A DNA stretch of 64,000 bases from Pseudidiomarina homiensis (GCF_003987225.1 NZ_PIPX01000002.1:248001-312000), one strand, 5' to 3'. Positions 37,695 to 47,816 are shown, counted from the stretch's first letter. The notes: generated from the sequence alone by a model not told the origin. Translations and numbers: made by a program.

Positions 37695-38240
37695 TTAGTG
37701 GCTGAGCAGCTCTTCGACGCGCTTGCGTAGGCTGGTCATGCCGTAACGCTCACCAATTGCCAGTGCTTCGGCCTTGCTGGCACCTTGATGCCAAGCTGCA
37801 CGTAGCGCCATCATTGCGCCGACACGATTACTACTAGCGCAGTGCATAAATACTGTCTGCTCGCTTGTGTTTTGCAGGGTTTGGTGGAAAATCTGCACGT
37901 TTGCTTTGGTCAAGCCATCGGCGCCGGCAATTGGAATGTGGTAGTACGCCATTTGGTTGGCGGTCGTCCATTCGGCTTCGTTGATCGCATTCATTTCAGC
38001 ATGGCTACGTAGATTAATAACTGCATCCACGCCGCTGTTTGCCAACGCGGCAATTTCATTTTTCTTGGGTTGACCGCCGGCAAGATGATTTGGCGCTGGT
38101 TGCGCGAAGTTATAGATTTCACTTGCGGTAGCGGAAACTGCAACGGCTGCCGGTGCGCTTGGTTGCGGGGTTGTTTCAGTAGCACAACCGCTGAGCCCAA
38201 CGACTAAAGAAAGTGTTACAACAGTGATGGCTAATTTCAT
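37695..38240 (-). CDS. Lipoprotein with phosphatase-like HCxSxNR loop
   Basis: A 181-residue protein with a lipoprotein signal (LSLVVGLSGCA, Cys19 lipidated), so it should be anchored on the periplasmic side. The body resembles the beta-lactamase-hydrolase-like/dual-specificity phosphatase group: VDAVINLRSHAEM, then the active loop VFMHCASSNRVGAMMAL. Only four residues separate Cys134 and Arg139, as in rhodaneses, rather than the five of classical phosphatases. Activity could be phosphatase or sulfurtransferase. It precedes recC on the opposite strand. Confidence 0.8.
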   Translation of the reverse strand: MKLAITVVTLSLVVGLSGCATETTPQPSAPAAVAVSATASEIYNFAQPAPNHLAGGQPKKNEIAALANSGVDAVINLRSHAEMNAINEAEWTTANQMAYYHIPIAGADGLTKANVQIFHQTLQNTSEQTVFMHCASSNRVGAMMALRAAWHQGASKAEALAIGERYGMTSLRKRVEELLSH

Positions 38241-38265
38241 CTCGAATTCCTTCTAAACTTTTGCC

Positions 38266-38291
38266 CTGTGCGACACTAACTGTCGCGCCAA
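38266..38291 (+). repeat. 26-nt palindromic repeat, copy 2 (recC / lipoprotein divergent gap)
   Basis: Matches the minus strand of 10551-10576 at 25 of 26 positions. The core GCGACA-CTAAC-TGTCGC is an inverted repeat. It lies in the 112-bp gap between the lipoprotein phosphatase gene and recC, 26 bp upstream of the lipoprotein start and 62 bp upstream of recC, so it could serve as an operator or hairpin. Confidence 0.7.
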
Positions 38292-38352
38292 CTTGCTAGC
38301 CTACCGCTGCATGTTTGGGTAGGATGAGCCATATGCAAGGAGAGGATAGCAA

Positions 38353-41300
38353 ATGAGTGAACAAAGCGCAGGACTAATCGTTGCCCACAGCCATAAGTTA
38401 GAGGAACTGACTGATTTGGTTGTGGAGATGACAAGGATTGCTCCTCTCGCCCCGCTTGAGTCTGAATGTGTGTTGGTACAATCCAATGGTATTGCGCAGT
38501 GGCTGAAGCGTCACTGGGCCGAGTCTTTGGGTATTGCCGCGATGGTCGATGTGACGCTGCCCGCGCGCTTTCAATGGCAAGCTTATCGCGCCGTGCTTGG
38601 GAATGACCTACCACGGCATTCGCCGTTCGATAAAGATCGCCTGACTTGGCGATTGTTGCGCTTACTTCCACTACACCTTGATAAGCCAGAGTTTGCTGCG
38701 TTAGCCAATTACATACGTGATGATACTGAGCAGCGTAAGCTTTATCAGCTCGCTGAGCGCTTAGCCGACCTGTACGATCAATATCAAATGTACCGCGCCG
38801 ACTGGTTAGCGGACTGGGCTGCAGGAGGCAGCATAGCAGCTGATAGCGATAATGCGTGGCAACCTTTGTTGTGGCAGCTACTGCGCGAAGATATTGGCGC
38901 TCATGGCCTCAGTGATCGCGCACAGTTGCATCAACGTTTCATTGCCAAAGCGCAAACGCTATCGACTGACCAACGCCCCAAAGGACTCCCGCCGCGGGTT
39001 ATTGTTTTTGGTATCTCGAGTATGCCGCAGCAACTGATTGAAGTGCTGAATGCGCTAGCGAATTGCTGCCAGGTGCTCCTCTGTGTGCATAATCCCAGCC
39101 AGCATTTTTGGATGGATAGCATTGCAGGCCGCGATGTGTTGCGCGAGATCAAGCGCAAGCGCTTGAGCCGTAAACCCGGCCAAGCTGAACTTGATATTAA
39201 TAACCTGCACACCGAAACCCATCCATTGTTAGCATCTTGGGGTAAACAAGGCGGTGACTATATTCGGATGCTGGATGCGTTTGACGGTACCCAAGAGCAG
39301 CAGAGTCGCTTTGCTAAGCTCAATTTTGATTTGTTTGAAGAGCCAGAAGCACCACAGTGTCGCTTGGCGCAATTGCAGTCGGACATGCTGCATCTACGCA
39401 GTATTGGCGAAGCTAAGCCGCTGTGGGAAGAGCGCGCCGCAGATGATTCGTTGAAGTTTGTCAGTTGCCATAGTCCGCAACGCGAGGTTGAAGTTCTTCA
39501 TGATCGGTTGTTGCAGTTGTTTGCTGAACATGACGATGTAAAGCCGAGCGACATCATCGTTATGGTGCCTGACGTTGATCAGTACGCACCGCATATCCAA
39601 GCGGTCTTTGGGCGTTATGGGCCAGACGATAAACGGCGTATTCCGTTTAGCATTGCTGACCAAGGCATGCGGCAACGCCATCCGATACTGTTGGCGCTCG
39701 AATACGCTTTGAAGTTGAACGTCGAACGGGCCACCGCGAGCGACTTGCTTGATATCCTGCAGGTTGACGCGGTGCAACAACGCTTTGCGCTAACAGCTGC
39801 GGATGTTGAACAGTTGCAACGCTGGCTGCATGAGGCTGGTGTGCGCTGGGGACTGCATGCTGAGCACCGTGAACAATTAGGCTTGCCGCCCGCAGAGGGC
39901 CGACATAGTTGGTGGTTTGGGCTGCGACGCATGTTATTGGGGTATGCAGTAGGGCGCACCGAGGGGCCAACGACGGCATGGTTAGACGACGAGCCTTACC
40001 CTGAGGTTGGTGGTCTTGCGGCGGCCAGCGTGGGCGGTTTGCAGCAAATGATTCGCGTACTTGATGACGTTTTTCAGCTTACCTTACAGCAACTCACGCC
40101 CGCGCAGTGGGGCGATCAGCTTAGCCAAGTTATCGAGCGGCTTTTTGTGACCGACGACGATCATGATGCTTGGGTGCTGACACGACTGCAAAGCCAGTTG
40201 CATGATTGGCTTGATGGGGTAAGCGCAGCTGAATACGACCAACCTATTGGGCTCGCCGTCGTATTAGAAAGTTGGCTCTCGAAAGTCGATGAACACCAGC
40301 TCACCCAGCGCTTTTTGGCCGGCAGTGTTAATTTTGCAACCTTAATGCCAATGCGAGCGATACCTTTCAAGGGTGTATTCTTGCTGGGAATGAATGACGG
40401 TGATTATCCACGCCAACGTAAGCCTTTTGACTTTGACTTAATGGCACAGGACAGCCGTCCGGGTGATCGTTCCCGCCGCGAAGATGATCGTTATCTCTTT
40501 TTAGAAGCGTTGTTATCGGCGCGGCTGTGGCTGTATCTGAGTTGGTGCGGGCGCAGTAGTAAGGACAATAGTGAGCAGCCGCCGTCGGTGTTGGTGAGCC
40601 AGTTGCGCGACCATCTGCAGCAGCTTGGCCATGCTGCTGTCATCGAAGAGCATTATTTACAGCCGTTTAACCCAGCCTATTTTCGAGCCCAGTCAGCGGC
40701 GCACTTGTTTACCTATGCGCAAGAGTGGCATGCGCTCCATAGTGTGAGTGACGATGCGATCACCCAGCGCAATCAGCCGCTGGCGCAATGGCTGCCTGCC
40801 GGCCCTGTGCAATTGCGGCAACTGAAAGGATTTCTCGAAGAGCCGGCCCGTTGGTTTTTACAACAGCGGTTCCAGTGCTATTTGCCTGAAGCTCACGTCG
40901 AGAATCAGGATGCCGAGCTGTTCCGATTGGACGGCCTGTCGCGTTGGCAACTTATTGATAGCTTACAGGAGCCACTCCGTGAAGCTTTGCGTCAAGCGCA
41001 GACCGATAGCGATTGGTTGCGACAGTTGCAACGCATCGTCCAACGCCTGCAAGGTGAGGGAGCACTTGCCAACGGCGCAGCTGGTGTGACCCAACAACAA
41101 CAAGTGATTGATGCTGGCTATAACATGTGGCAGCAAGTACAAGATCTCATGACGGCTTATCCGCTTGAGGTCGGTGCGTGTGCCTTGCAGTATGGTTCAG
41201 AATCCACCGTGCAGGTCGCCGATGTCGTGCGTGGTGTGCGCACCAACGCAACGGGTGAGCGAGTGTACCTAAAATTTTCGGCATCGAGTATCGTCACCTC

Positions 41301-41784
41301 TAAGGGTGCCGTGCGTCTCGAAAAACTACTCGACAGTTGGCTCGAGCATCTACTGCTCAACACCGAAGCACCCTGCGCGACCTCTATTATTAGTGCTGAG
41401 CACCGCTTGTGCTTAACTCCGATGGCGACGGAACGAGCTGGCGCACTGTTGACTAAAGTTTTGGACTGGGCAACTACAGCATTGTGTGAGCCTTTACCCA
41501 TGCACTTTGAGTTGGTATTGGCAGGTTGGGGAAAACGCTTAGGTAAAGGGCTGGCTAAGTTCGTCGCCGCTGAAGACTTTAGTTTTATGAATGAAGACGC
41601 CCAACGTCGTTATGATGAATCCGATTCCTTTAGCTATAAAAAAGCGTTGCGCCTGAGCGCACGCTACATGAGCCGTTTTTATCCCAGCTTCGCAGATATA
41701 CCAGAACAAGAGCGTTATCTAACCTTTGTGCGTGAATTGTATTTGCCATTGGTCGAGACGTTAGCTCAGGAGGAGCAAGCATGA
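38353..41784 (+). CDS. recC: Exodeoxyribonuclease V gamma chain RecC
   Basis: RecC is the Chi-recognising scaffold of the RecBCD helicase-nuclease. The 1143-residue length is near the E. coli value. The N-terminal helicase-like fold is recognisable from VQSNGIAQWLKRHWAESLGIAAMVDVTLPARFQW, HNPSQHFWMD and PFKGVFLLGMNDGDYPRQRKPFDFDLM. AAGGAGAGG precedes the ATG. It overlaps recB by 4 bp (ATGA). E. coli has ptrA between recC and recB; that gene is absent here. Confidence 0.97.
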   Translation: MSEQSAGLIVAHSHKLEELTDLVVEMTRIAPLAPLESECVLVQSNGIAQWLKRHWAESLGIAAMVDVTLPARFQWQAYRAVLGNDLPRHSPFDKDRLTWRLLRLLPLHLDKPEFAALANYIRDDTEQRKLYQLAERLADLYDQYQMYRADWLADWAAGGSIAADSDNAWQPLLWQLLREDIGAHGLSDRAQLHQRFIAKAQTLSTDQRPKGLPPRVIVFGISSMPQQLIEVLNALANCCQVLLCVHNPSQHFWMDSIAGRDVLREIKRKRLSRKPGQAELDINNLHTETHPLLASWGKQGGDYIRMLDAFDGTQEQQSRFAKLNFDLFEEPEAPQCRLAQLQSDMLHLRSIGEAKPLWEERAADDSLKFVSCHSPQREVEVLHDRLLQLFAEHDDVKPSDIIVMVPDVDQYAPHIQAVFGRYGPDDKRRIPFSIADQGMRQRHPILLALEYALKLNVERATASDLLDILQVDAVQQRFALTAADVEQLQRWLHEAGVRWGLHAEHREQLGLPPAEGRHSWWFGLRRMLLGYAVGRTEGPTTAWLDDEPYPEVGGLAAASVGGLQQMIRVLDDVFQLTLQQLTPAQWGDQLSQVIERLFVTDDDHDAWVLTRLQSQLHDWLDGVSAAEYDQPIGLAVVLESWLSKVDEHQLTQRFLAGSVNFATLMPMRAIPFKGVFLLGMNDGDYPRQRKPFDFDLMAQDSRPGDRSRREDDRYLFLEALLSARLWLYLSWCGRSSKDNSEQPPSVLVSQLRDHLQQLGHAAVIEEHYLQPFNPAYFRAQSAAHLFTYAQEWHALHSVSDDAITQRNQPLAQWLPAGPVQLRQLKGFLEEPARWFLQQRFQCYLPEAHVENQDAELFRLDGLSRWQLIDSLQEPLREALRQAQTDSDWLRQLQRIVQRLQGEGALANGAAGVTQQQQVIDAGYNMWQQVQDLMTAYPLEVGACALQYGSESTVQVADVVRGVRTNATGERVYLKFSASSIVTSKGAVRLEKLLDSWLEHLLLNTEAPCATSIISAEHRLCLTPMATERAGALLTKVLDWATTALCEPLPMHFELVLAGWGKRLGKGLAKFVAAEDFSFMNEDAQRRYDESDSFSYKKALRLSARYMSRFYPSFADIPEQERYLTFVRELYLPLVETLAQEEQA

Positions 41785-44700
41785 GTGCAGCAGCGCTAAA
41801 TCCGTTAGCCTTTCCACTGCGCAACAGTCATTTGATTGAAGCCAGTGCGGGGACAGGAAAAACGTATACGATTGCCGCACTCTACTTGCGCTTGGTGCTT
41901 GGGCATGACCCTGAAGACCAAGGGCAACTGCAGGCCGGTCAACGTATGAAGACGCCACCTGAAATTCTGGTGGTCACCTTTACTGAAGCGGCCACACAAG
42001 AATTACGCGATCGTATCCGCGCACGCCTAACGGAAGCCGCCAGCTTTTTCCGTGAAGAATTGCGCACGAACGACACCTTTTTAATTGGTCTACGTGCGGC
42101 TTACGCCGAGCAGAGTTGGCCAACGCAAGCACGGATTCTTGATTTAGCCGCGCAGCAAATGGATGAGGCCGCGGTGTCGACCATTCATGGTTGGTGTAAT
42201 CGCATGCTAAGCGAGCATGCATTTGCCAGTGGAAGCCTTTTTAGCCAAACCCTTAATACCGACAATAGTGAGCTATGGCAGCAAGCTGCGCAGGACTACT
42301 GGCGGCATTTCGTTGCCAGCTTAAAAGACCATGAAGTCGAAAAATATGAGTTTTTGGTCGATGCTTTGTACTCGCCGGATAAATTGCTCGAGCGCACCCG
42401 TGAATTGCAACAGTCTGAAGAGACCATGAATGATGACGATTTATCGGCGGTTGATAGCTTTTTGGCGGCACAGCAAGAACTGCGTGATCAATGGCATGAT
42501 GTTGCTGCTTGGCAAACCGCACTCGCTGATTTTGAGGAGCACTTTGTGGCACAAATCGGCGCGCAGGTTAAGGTTGATGGGCGAAAGCTGAAGGTGCCTA
42601 ACTTGCAGGCCTGGCTTGCGCAAGTGCAAGAGTGGCTCGCCGAAATTAGCGCTACGGGCGAGCGGGCGCCGCTACAACCAAGCCTTACGGAAGCGGGCAC
42701 GAAGCGTCTGACACCTGAAGGGCTTGCTGAGGCGTGCAAAACCGAGCTCAATGCACAGCAACTTGCACTGCCGCAACGCTTAGTGGAGTTTACCGCCGCC
42801 ATAGCAGCATTGCCGAACCCTCACAACAGTATTTTGCGGCATGCTGGCCGTTGGCTACAGCAGCGTTTTCGTCAATTACAACAACAGCGCGCGGAAATAG
42901 GTTTTAACGACATGCTGACGCGCTTACGCGATGCGTTGCGTGCGGAAAATGGCGAATTACTTGCGGCGCAGCTGCGGAAGCAGTTTCCGATCGCCATGAT
43001 CGATGAATTCCAAGATACTGATCCGGTGCAATATGAGATTTTTGACCGTGTGTATCGCGTCGCAGAGACGCCCGAAAGCAATGGTTTGTTTCTGATTGGT
43101 GACCCGAAGCAAGCGATTTATTCGTTCCGTAATGCTGACATTTTTACCTATTTGAAGGCGCGTCGTGCAACGGCTGGGCGGCACCACACATTGGGTACTA
43201 ACTTTCGCTCCACGCAGGCGATGGTGGATAGCGTTAACGCGTTGTTCGAACAAGCCGAAGCCAGCCGCCAAGGTGCATTTAGATTTAAGACCGAAGATGG
43301 TGCAAATGAAATGCCCTTTCAGCCGGTGGAAGCTAATGATTTAGACCGTGAGTTAGTGGTCGGCGGTGCCGTGCAGCAAGCTTTAGCTGTTATGGATTAC
43401 AGCGATCAGAAAGGCAACAATGGCGAGCTTGATCTACTGCTTGCAGAGGCTTTCGCGGAAACAATTACACAGCTGTTGAATGATCCTGACACGGGTTTTC
43501 GCCATCGCAACACAGGTGAGCTTACGCGTATAGCTCCGCGCGACATGGCCGTTTTGGTCGCTAGTGGCTCGCAGGCACAGCTGATACGGGCAGCATTGCG
43601 GCGGCGCAGACTACGTAGCGTTTACTTGTCGGAACGTGACTCGGTATTTGCTGGGCGGGTTGCACAAGAACTTTATACGCTGCTACATGCTTGCGCGTAT
43701 CCTCGTGATCCGCGGCGTCTGCGCAGTGTGTTGGGCTGTGAACTTTTGGGTATGCAGTTAGACGAAATTGATGCCATCAACACCAATGAATTGCAGTGGG
43801 ACAGTTTTGCGGTGCAATTTGTTGAGTTCAATGAGATTTGGTTGAAACAAGGCATATTGCCGATGGTACAACATGTTCTGCATGAGTTTGCTATCCCACA
43901 ACGGCTTCTCGCGCTGCCAAATGGCGAACGCGAATTAACCGATATATTGCACTTGGCCGAGTTATTACAGCAACATGCACAGCAAGTTGAGGGTACGCAC
44001 GGTTTACTAAGGTTTTTAGCTGAACACATTGCCAAGGCGCAGGACAACGGCAGCAGCGTTGACGCAGCCGAACAGCAGGTACGGCTAGAAAGTGACGCCG
44101 AACTTATTCAAGTGGTCACCATTCACAAGTCAAAAGGACTGCAGTATCCATTAGTCTTTTTACCCTTCGTGAGTCGCACTCGCGATCAAAGTCGCATGCG
44201 CTTCCCGCAGCGTTATCATAATGAGCATGGTGAGCTAGCGATCTGCTTCGATAAAGAGGATGAGTCTGCTAAAGCGCGGGTGGTGGAAGAGGCATTTGCC
44301 GAAGAGATCCGTAAGCTCTACGTGGCGGTAACGCGTGCGCAGTATGCAACCTATGTTGGCGTGGCCGGCTACAAGACGCTACCGCAAACTGCATGGCATT
44401 ATTTATTTGCCGCTAATGCCAGTGAGCAAGACGCGGTAAGTTATAAAGTCGACGGTTATAGCACGTCATTGGCGCCAAATGTTGCAGGTGAGCCTACACG
44501 CTATCAAGCGCCACAGGTCGATGACCAAGACTTTAGCGTACGCCGCTTGCCAGAAGGCTTTGGGTTTGAGTCATGGTGGATGGCCAGTTACAGTGCGCTG
44601 CGTTACGGCGAGTGGATAACAGCCGATGATGCTGATGCCGAGAATTTGCAAGAAGGCCTGCATGATGTCGCGCCTGATGTGCCGGCGCAACCGCAGTTGG

Positions 44701-45440
44701 GGACGATTCACAGTTTTACTCGGGGCGCAGAAGCAGGGACCTTCTTACACAACCTGTTAGAGGCGGCAGCAGATGAGGGCTTTCAGCACTTGGCTACGCA
44801 GCCGGAGCAATGCCAGCGCTGGCTCAGCGATCAATTACGGCATATTACGGATGACAGCGAGCAACAAAGCTTACAACAGTGGCTGCCCGCGTATTTAACT
44901 ACTCGGTTTCCGCTGGGAGATGAGGCTGCGCCTGTTCAATTAGCCGATTTACAACAGTACCAAGCCGAACCTGAGTTTTGGTTCCCCACACATCGAGTTC
45001 AAGCCACCGACATTGATCGACTTGTTGGTAACTATGTCCTCCCGAATCGCTCCAGGCCGAAATTACTTGAGCGTACCCTCAACGGTATGCTGAAGGGCTT
45101 TATTGACCTTGTTTTTGAATGGCAGGGCAAATATTACGTGGCGGATTACAAGTCGAATTACCTCGGGGCGGATGCCACGGCATACAGCGAAGAGGCGATG
45201 GAACATAAGATTTTGGAAAGTCGTTATGATTTGCAGTTTGTCATCTATACCCTTGCGCTACATAAGCTGCTCAAAGCACGCTTAGGTGATGCTTATGACT
45301 ATGACAAGCATGTTGGCGGTAGCGTTTATTTGTTTTTGCGAGGCTATGAAGCAGAGACCGCGGGTGCCTATTTTCATCGACCCGCACGGGCGTTGATTGA
45401 ACAGCTCGAGCAGTGCTTTGCAGGCAAGGAGGCAATATGA
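41781..45440 (+). CDS. recB: Exodeoxyribonuclease V beta chain RecB
   Basis: RecB is the 3'-5' helicase and nuclease subunit of RecBCD. The 1219-residue protein has Walker A (IEASAGTGKTYTIAALYLRL), the Walker B-like MIDEFQDTDPVQYEIF, motif V-VI region TIHKSKGLQYPLVFLPF and VAVTRAQYATYVG. The C-terminal nuclease domain has GFIDLVFEWQGKYYVADYKSNYLG split over the catalytic Asp and the DYK triad. All elements for helicase and nuclease activity are present. It overlaps recD by 4 bp. Confidence 0.97.
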   Translation: MSAAALNPLAFPLRNSHLIEASAGTGKTYTIAALYLRLVLGHDPEDQGQLQAGQRMKTPPEILVVTFTEAATQELRDRIRARLTEAASFFREELRTNDTFLIGLRAAYAEQSWPTQARILDLAAQQMDEAAVSTIHGWCNRMLSEHAFASGSLFSQTLNTDNSELWQQAAQDYWRHFVASLKDHEVEKYEFLVDALYSPDKLLERTRELQQSEETMNDDDLSAVDSFLAAQQELRDQWHDVAAWQTALADFEEHFVAQIGAQVKVDGRKLKVPNLQAWLAQVQEWLAEISATGERAPLQPSLTEAGTKRLTPEGLAEACKTELNAQQLALPQRLVEFTAAIAALPNPHNSILRHAGRWLQQRFRQLQQQRAEIGFNDMLTRLRDALRAENGELLAAQLRKQFPIAMIDEFQDTDPVQYEIFDRVYRVAETPESNGLFLIGDPKQAIYSFRNADIFTYLKARRATAGRHHTLGTNFRSTQAMVDSVNALFEQAEASRQGAFRFKTEDGANEMPFQPVEANDLDRELVVGGAVQQALAVMDYSDQKGNNGELDLLLAEAFAETITQLLNDPDTGFRHRNTGELTRIAPRDMAVLVASGSQAQLIRAALRRRRLRSVYLSERDSVFAGRVAQELYTLLHACAYPRDPRRLRSVLGCELLGMQLDEIDAINTNELQWDSFAVQFVEFNEIWLKQGILPMVQHVLHEFAIPQRLLALPNGERELTDILHLAELLQQHAQQVEGTHGLLRFLAEHIAKAQDNGSSVDAAEQQVRLESDAELIQVVTIHKSKGLQYPLVFLPFVSRTRDQSRMRFPQRYHNEHGELAICFDKEDESAKARVVEEAFAEEIRKLYVAVTRAQYATYVGVAGYKTLPQTAWHYLFAANASEQDAVSYKVDGYSTSLAPNVAGEPTRYQAPQVDDQDFSVRRLPEGFGFESWWMASYSALRYGEWITADDADAENLQEGLHDVAPDVPAQPQLGTIHSFTRGAEAGTFLHNLLEAAADEGFQHLATQPEQCQRWLSDQLRHITDDSEQQSLQQWLPAYLTTRFPLGDEAAPVQLADLQQYQAEPEFWFPTHRVQATDIDRLVGNYVLPNRSRPKLLERTLNGMLKGFIDLVFEWQGKYYVADYKSNYLGADATAYSEEAMEHKILESRYDLQFVIYTLALHKLLKARLGDAYDYDKHVGGSVYLFLRGYEAETAGAYFHRPARALIEQLEQCFAGKEAI

Positions 45441-47362
45441 AGCCGGTCAACATTTTGCGGACGTGGTATGAGCATGGGTGGTTGCGAGCAGTTGACCTCA
45501 GTTTAGCGGACTATCTGTTAGATAAGCTTGGTGACGACGCCGAGAGCGTGGCGTTTTTAGCCGCGCTGACGAGCCATCAGCTGGGTCATGGGCATCCTTG
45601 CTTAGATCTCAAGCGGCTTAGTGAAGAGGCCGATACAGTTTTACAGTTACCGCCGGAACATGCTTCGTTTGAAAGCAAGCACGCGTGCTTAACCGCGGCG
45701 CAAGCTTTAGCGCAATTACCTAATGACTGGTTAACGCAATTGCAAGACTCTTTGGCGGTGAATCAAGCAAACTCGCCTTTGGTGTTGGCGAATAAGCAGC
45801 GGCTCTACCTGCGTCGCTACTATAACTATGAACAGGCGATTAAAAGCGACCTTGCGCAACGTTGTGAGCAACAAGACGAGATCGATGTAAGTCAGCTGCG
45901 CGAGACACTCAATGCCTTATTTGGAGTCAGTGAACAGTTGAGCTGGCAGCGCCTTGCTTGTGCAATGGCAGTACGTAGTGGGTTTACGATTATTACCGGA
46001 GGCCCGGGCACTGGCAAAACCTACACTGTGGTGCGCTTATTGGCGACCCTGCAGCAACATCGCACTGGGTCGACACCACTGCGTATCCGCCTTGCCGCAC
46101 CAACCGGAAAGGCGGCAGCGCGCATGACCAGTTCTATTGAAGGGGAGCTTGGCAATTTACCTGAGCAATTCCGTGCGACGCTCGAAAGCACCATGGCCAA
46201 TCGCCAGGCGGTCACGTTGCACCGTTTGCTCGGCAGCCAAAACCATAGCCGGGAATTCAAGCACAATCGCCGTAATCCGTTGTTAGCGGACGTGGTTATT
46301 GTCGATGAGGCGTCCATGGTGGATATCGAAATGATGGCGGCGTTAACCTCGGCGCTCGCCCCTGGAACGCGCTTGATTCTGTTGGGCGATAAAGACCAAT
46401 TAGCCTCGGTAGAGGCCGGTGCGGTGTTGGGGCAATTGTGTGAGCACGCCGAGCATGGGCATTATGCGCCAGAGCTGGCCGAATGGCTGGCCGATAGTCA
46501 TGGTTTAGCTGAGTTACCGCAAAGTTATGCGGATAAGCAAGGCGCGTCGACTTGGCCTTACTTGCAGCATACCGTCATGCTCCACGAAAGCCGACGTTTC
46601 AATGCCGAGCAGGGGATTGGTAAGCTGGCGCACGAGGTGAATACACGGCAGACGCAATGGCTTGCGCGTTGGCTGCAAGACGCGCAAAGCATTGCTGCGG
46701 AAAATCCAGCGTTCAACAATATTCACACGCTGGAGATCTCGGGTGTAGGCCATAAAGCGTTGCGCCAGCTGGTGCAAGAAGGTTACCAGCCGCTGCTCGA
46801 TTTGCTGCAACAAGGGCCTGACGCTGATGTCGAACAGTGGGGCGAGCAGTTACTTGCGCAACTCGAGCAGTTTCAGTTGTTGGCAGCTGTTCGAAGCGGT
46901 GACTGGGGGGTGGAAAACCTCAATAAAGTGATTACCCAGTGGTTGTTCGGTGAACAGGTTAGCACCGACAAATGGTTTGTTGGGCGTCCAGTGATGATCA
47001 CGCAAAATGACTACAGTGTAGATTTACGCAACGGTGACATTGGTCTGGCCGTGCGAACTGCTGCCGATGAGCCGATAAGGGTTCTGTTCCGCGGCACGTC
47101 GGGCGAGCTACGTTGGTTACTGCCGTCGCGCTTAGCCCATGTAGAGACGGCTTTTGCCATGACGATTCATAAGTCGCAAGGCTCTGAATTTAATCATACG
47201 GTGGTGGTGATGCCCGACCATGATTCGCCAATTCTCACCAAAGAGCTACTCTATACAGGTATCACGCGCGCTAGTGAACATTGTACGCTGGTGTTTAAAC
47301 ACGACGAGCTGGTGTTGCGTGCCACCGAGCGACGCATCCAACGTAGCGGAGGCTTAACATGA
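45437..47362 (+). CDS. recD: Exodeoxyribonuclease V alpha chain RecD
   Basis: RecD is the 5'-3' helicase motor. The 641-residue product carries Walker A (ITGGPGTGKTYTVVRLL), Walker B (VVIVDEASMVDIEMM), LLGDKDQLASVEAG and the C-terminal AMTIHKSQGSEFNHTVVV. I start at ATG 45437, which has AAGGAGG 4 bases upstream and overlaps the recB stop; an in-frame ATG at 45413 lies inside recB. It overlaps arfB by 4 bp. Confidence 0.97.
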   Translation: MKPVNILRTWYEHGWLRAVDLSLADYLLDKLGDDAESVAFLAALTSHQLGHGHPCLDLKRLSEEADTVLQLPPEHASFESKHACLTAAQALAQLPNDWLTQLQDSLAVNQANSPLVLANKQRLYLRRYYNYEQAIKSDLAQRCEQQDEIDVSQLRETLNALFGVSEQLSWQRLACAMAVRSGFTIITGGPGTGKTYTVVRLLATLQQHRTGSTPLRIRLAAPTGKAAARMTSSIEGELGNLPEQFRATLESTMANRQAVTLHRLLGSQNHSREFKHNRRNPLLADVVIVDEASMVDIEMMAALTSALAPGTRLILLGDKDQLASVEAGAVLGQLCEHAEHGHYAPELAEWLADSHGLAELPQSYADKQGASTWPYLQHTVMLHESRRFNAEQGIGKLAHEVNTRQTQWLARWLQDAQSIAAENPAFNNIHTLEISGVGHKALRQLVQEGYQPLLDLLQQGPDADVEQWGEQLLAQLEQFQLLAAVRSGDWGVENLNKVITQWLFGEQVSTDKWFVGRPVMITQNDYSVDLRNGDIGLAVRTAADEPIRVLFRGTSGELRWLLPSRLAHVETAFAMTIHKSQGSEFNHTVVVMPDHDSPILTKELLYTGITRASEHCTLVFKHDELVLRATERRIQRSGGLT

Positions 47363-47778
47363 GCGACATTCAAATTTCCCAACGGGTGAGCATTCCCGAG
47401 CATGAAATTGAATGGCAATTTATTCGCTCGAGTGGCGCTGGCGGGCAGAATGTGAACAAAGTGGCGACCGCCGCGCAACTCATTTTTGATATTCAAGCGT
47501 CCTCGTTGCCTGATTTTTATAAACAGCGTTTACTGGCAAAAAGTGATCACCGCATCACGCCTAGCGGCAAGATCATCATTAAGTCGCAAGCAACTCGCAG
47601 TCAGGCGCAGAACCGAGAATTGGCACTCGAACAATTCATTGAATTAGTTGCTAGTGCGAACCGCGTGCAAAAGAAGCGCATACCTACCAAGCCCAGTAAA
47701 GCCAGTAAAAAGCGCCGTATCGAGAAAAAGAAAAAACGTAGTGACGTCAAGTCCATGCGACAGAAGCCATTGGTCTAA
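47359..47778 (+). CDS. arfB: Alternative ribosome-rescue factor ArfB (peptidyl-tRNA hydrolase)
   Basis: ArfB frees ribosomes stalled at mRNA ends by hydrolysing peptidyl-tRNA. The 139-residue protein has the release-factor GGQ motif (SSGAGGQNVNKVATA) and a basic C-terminal tail (PSKASKKRRIEKKKKRSDVK), which in the family enters the empty mRNA channel. It is translationally coupled to recD through an ATGA overlap. Confidence 0.95.
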   Translation: MSDIQISQRVSIPEHEIEWQFIRSSGAGGQNVNKVATAAQLIFDIQASSLPDFYKQRLLAKSDHRITPSGKIIIKSQATRSQAQNRELALEQFIELVASANRVQKKRIPTKPSKASKKRRIEKKKKRSDVKSMRQKPLV

Positions 47779-47816
47779 ACCGACTTGCGAGCTTGCCATT
47801 GACCAACCATACTGCT

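Noticed and set aside
42253-42802. Minus-strand open frames of about 100 codons across recB
   Set aside because: Long opposite-strand frames recur throughout recC, recB and recD because of codon bias; none has a start context or motif.
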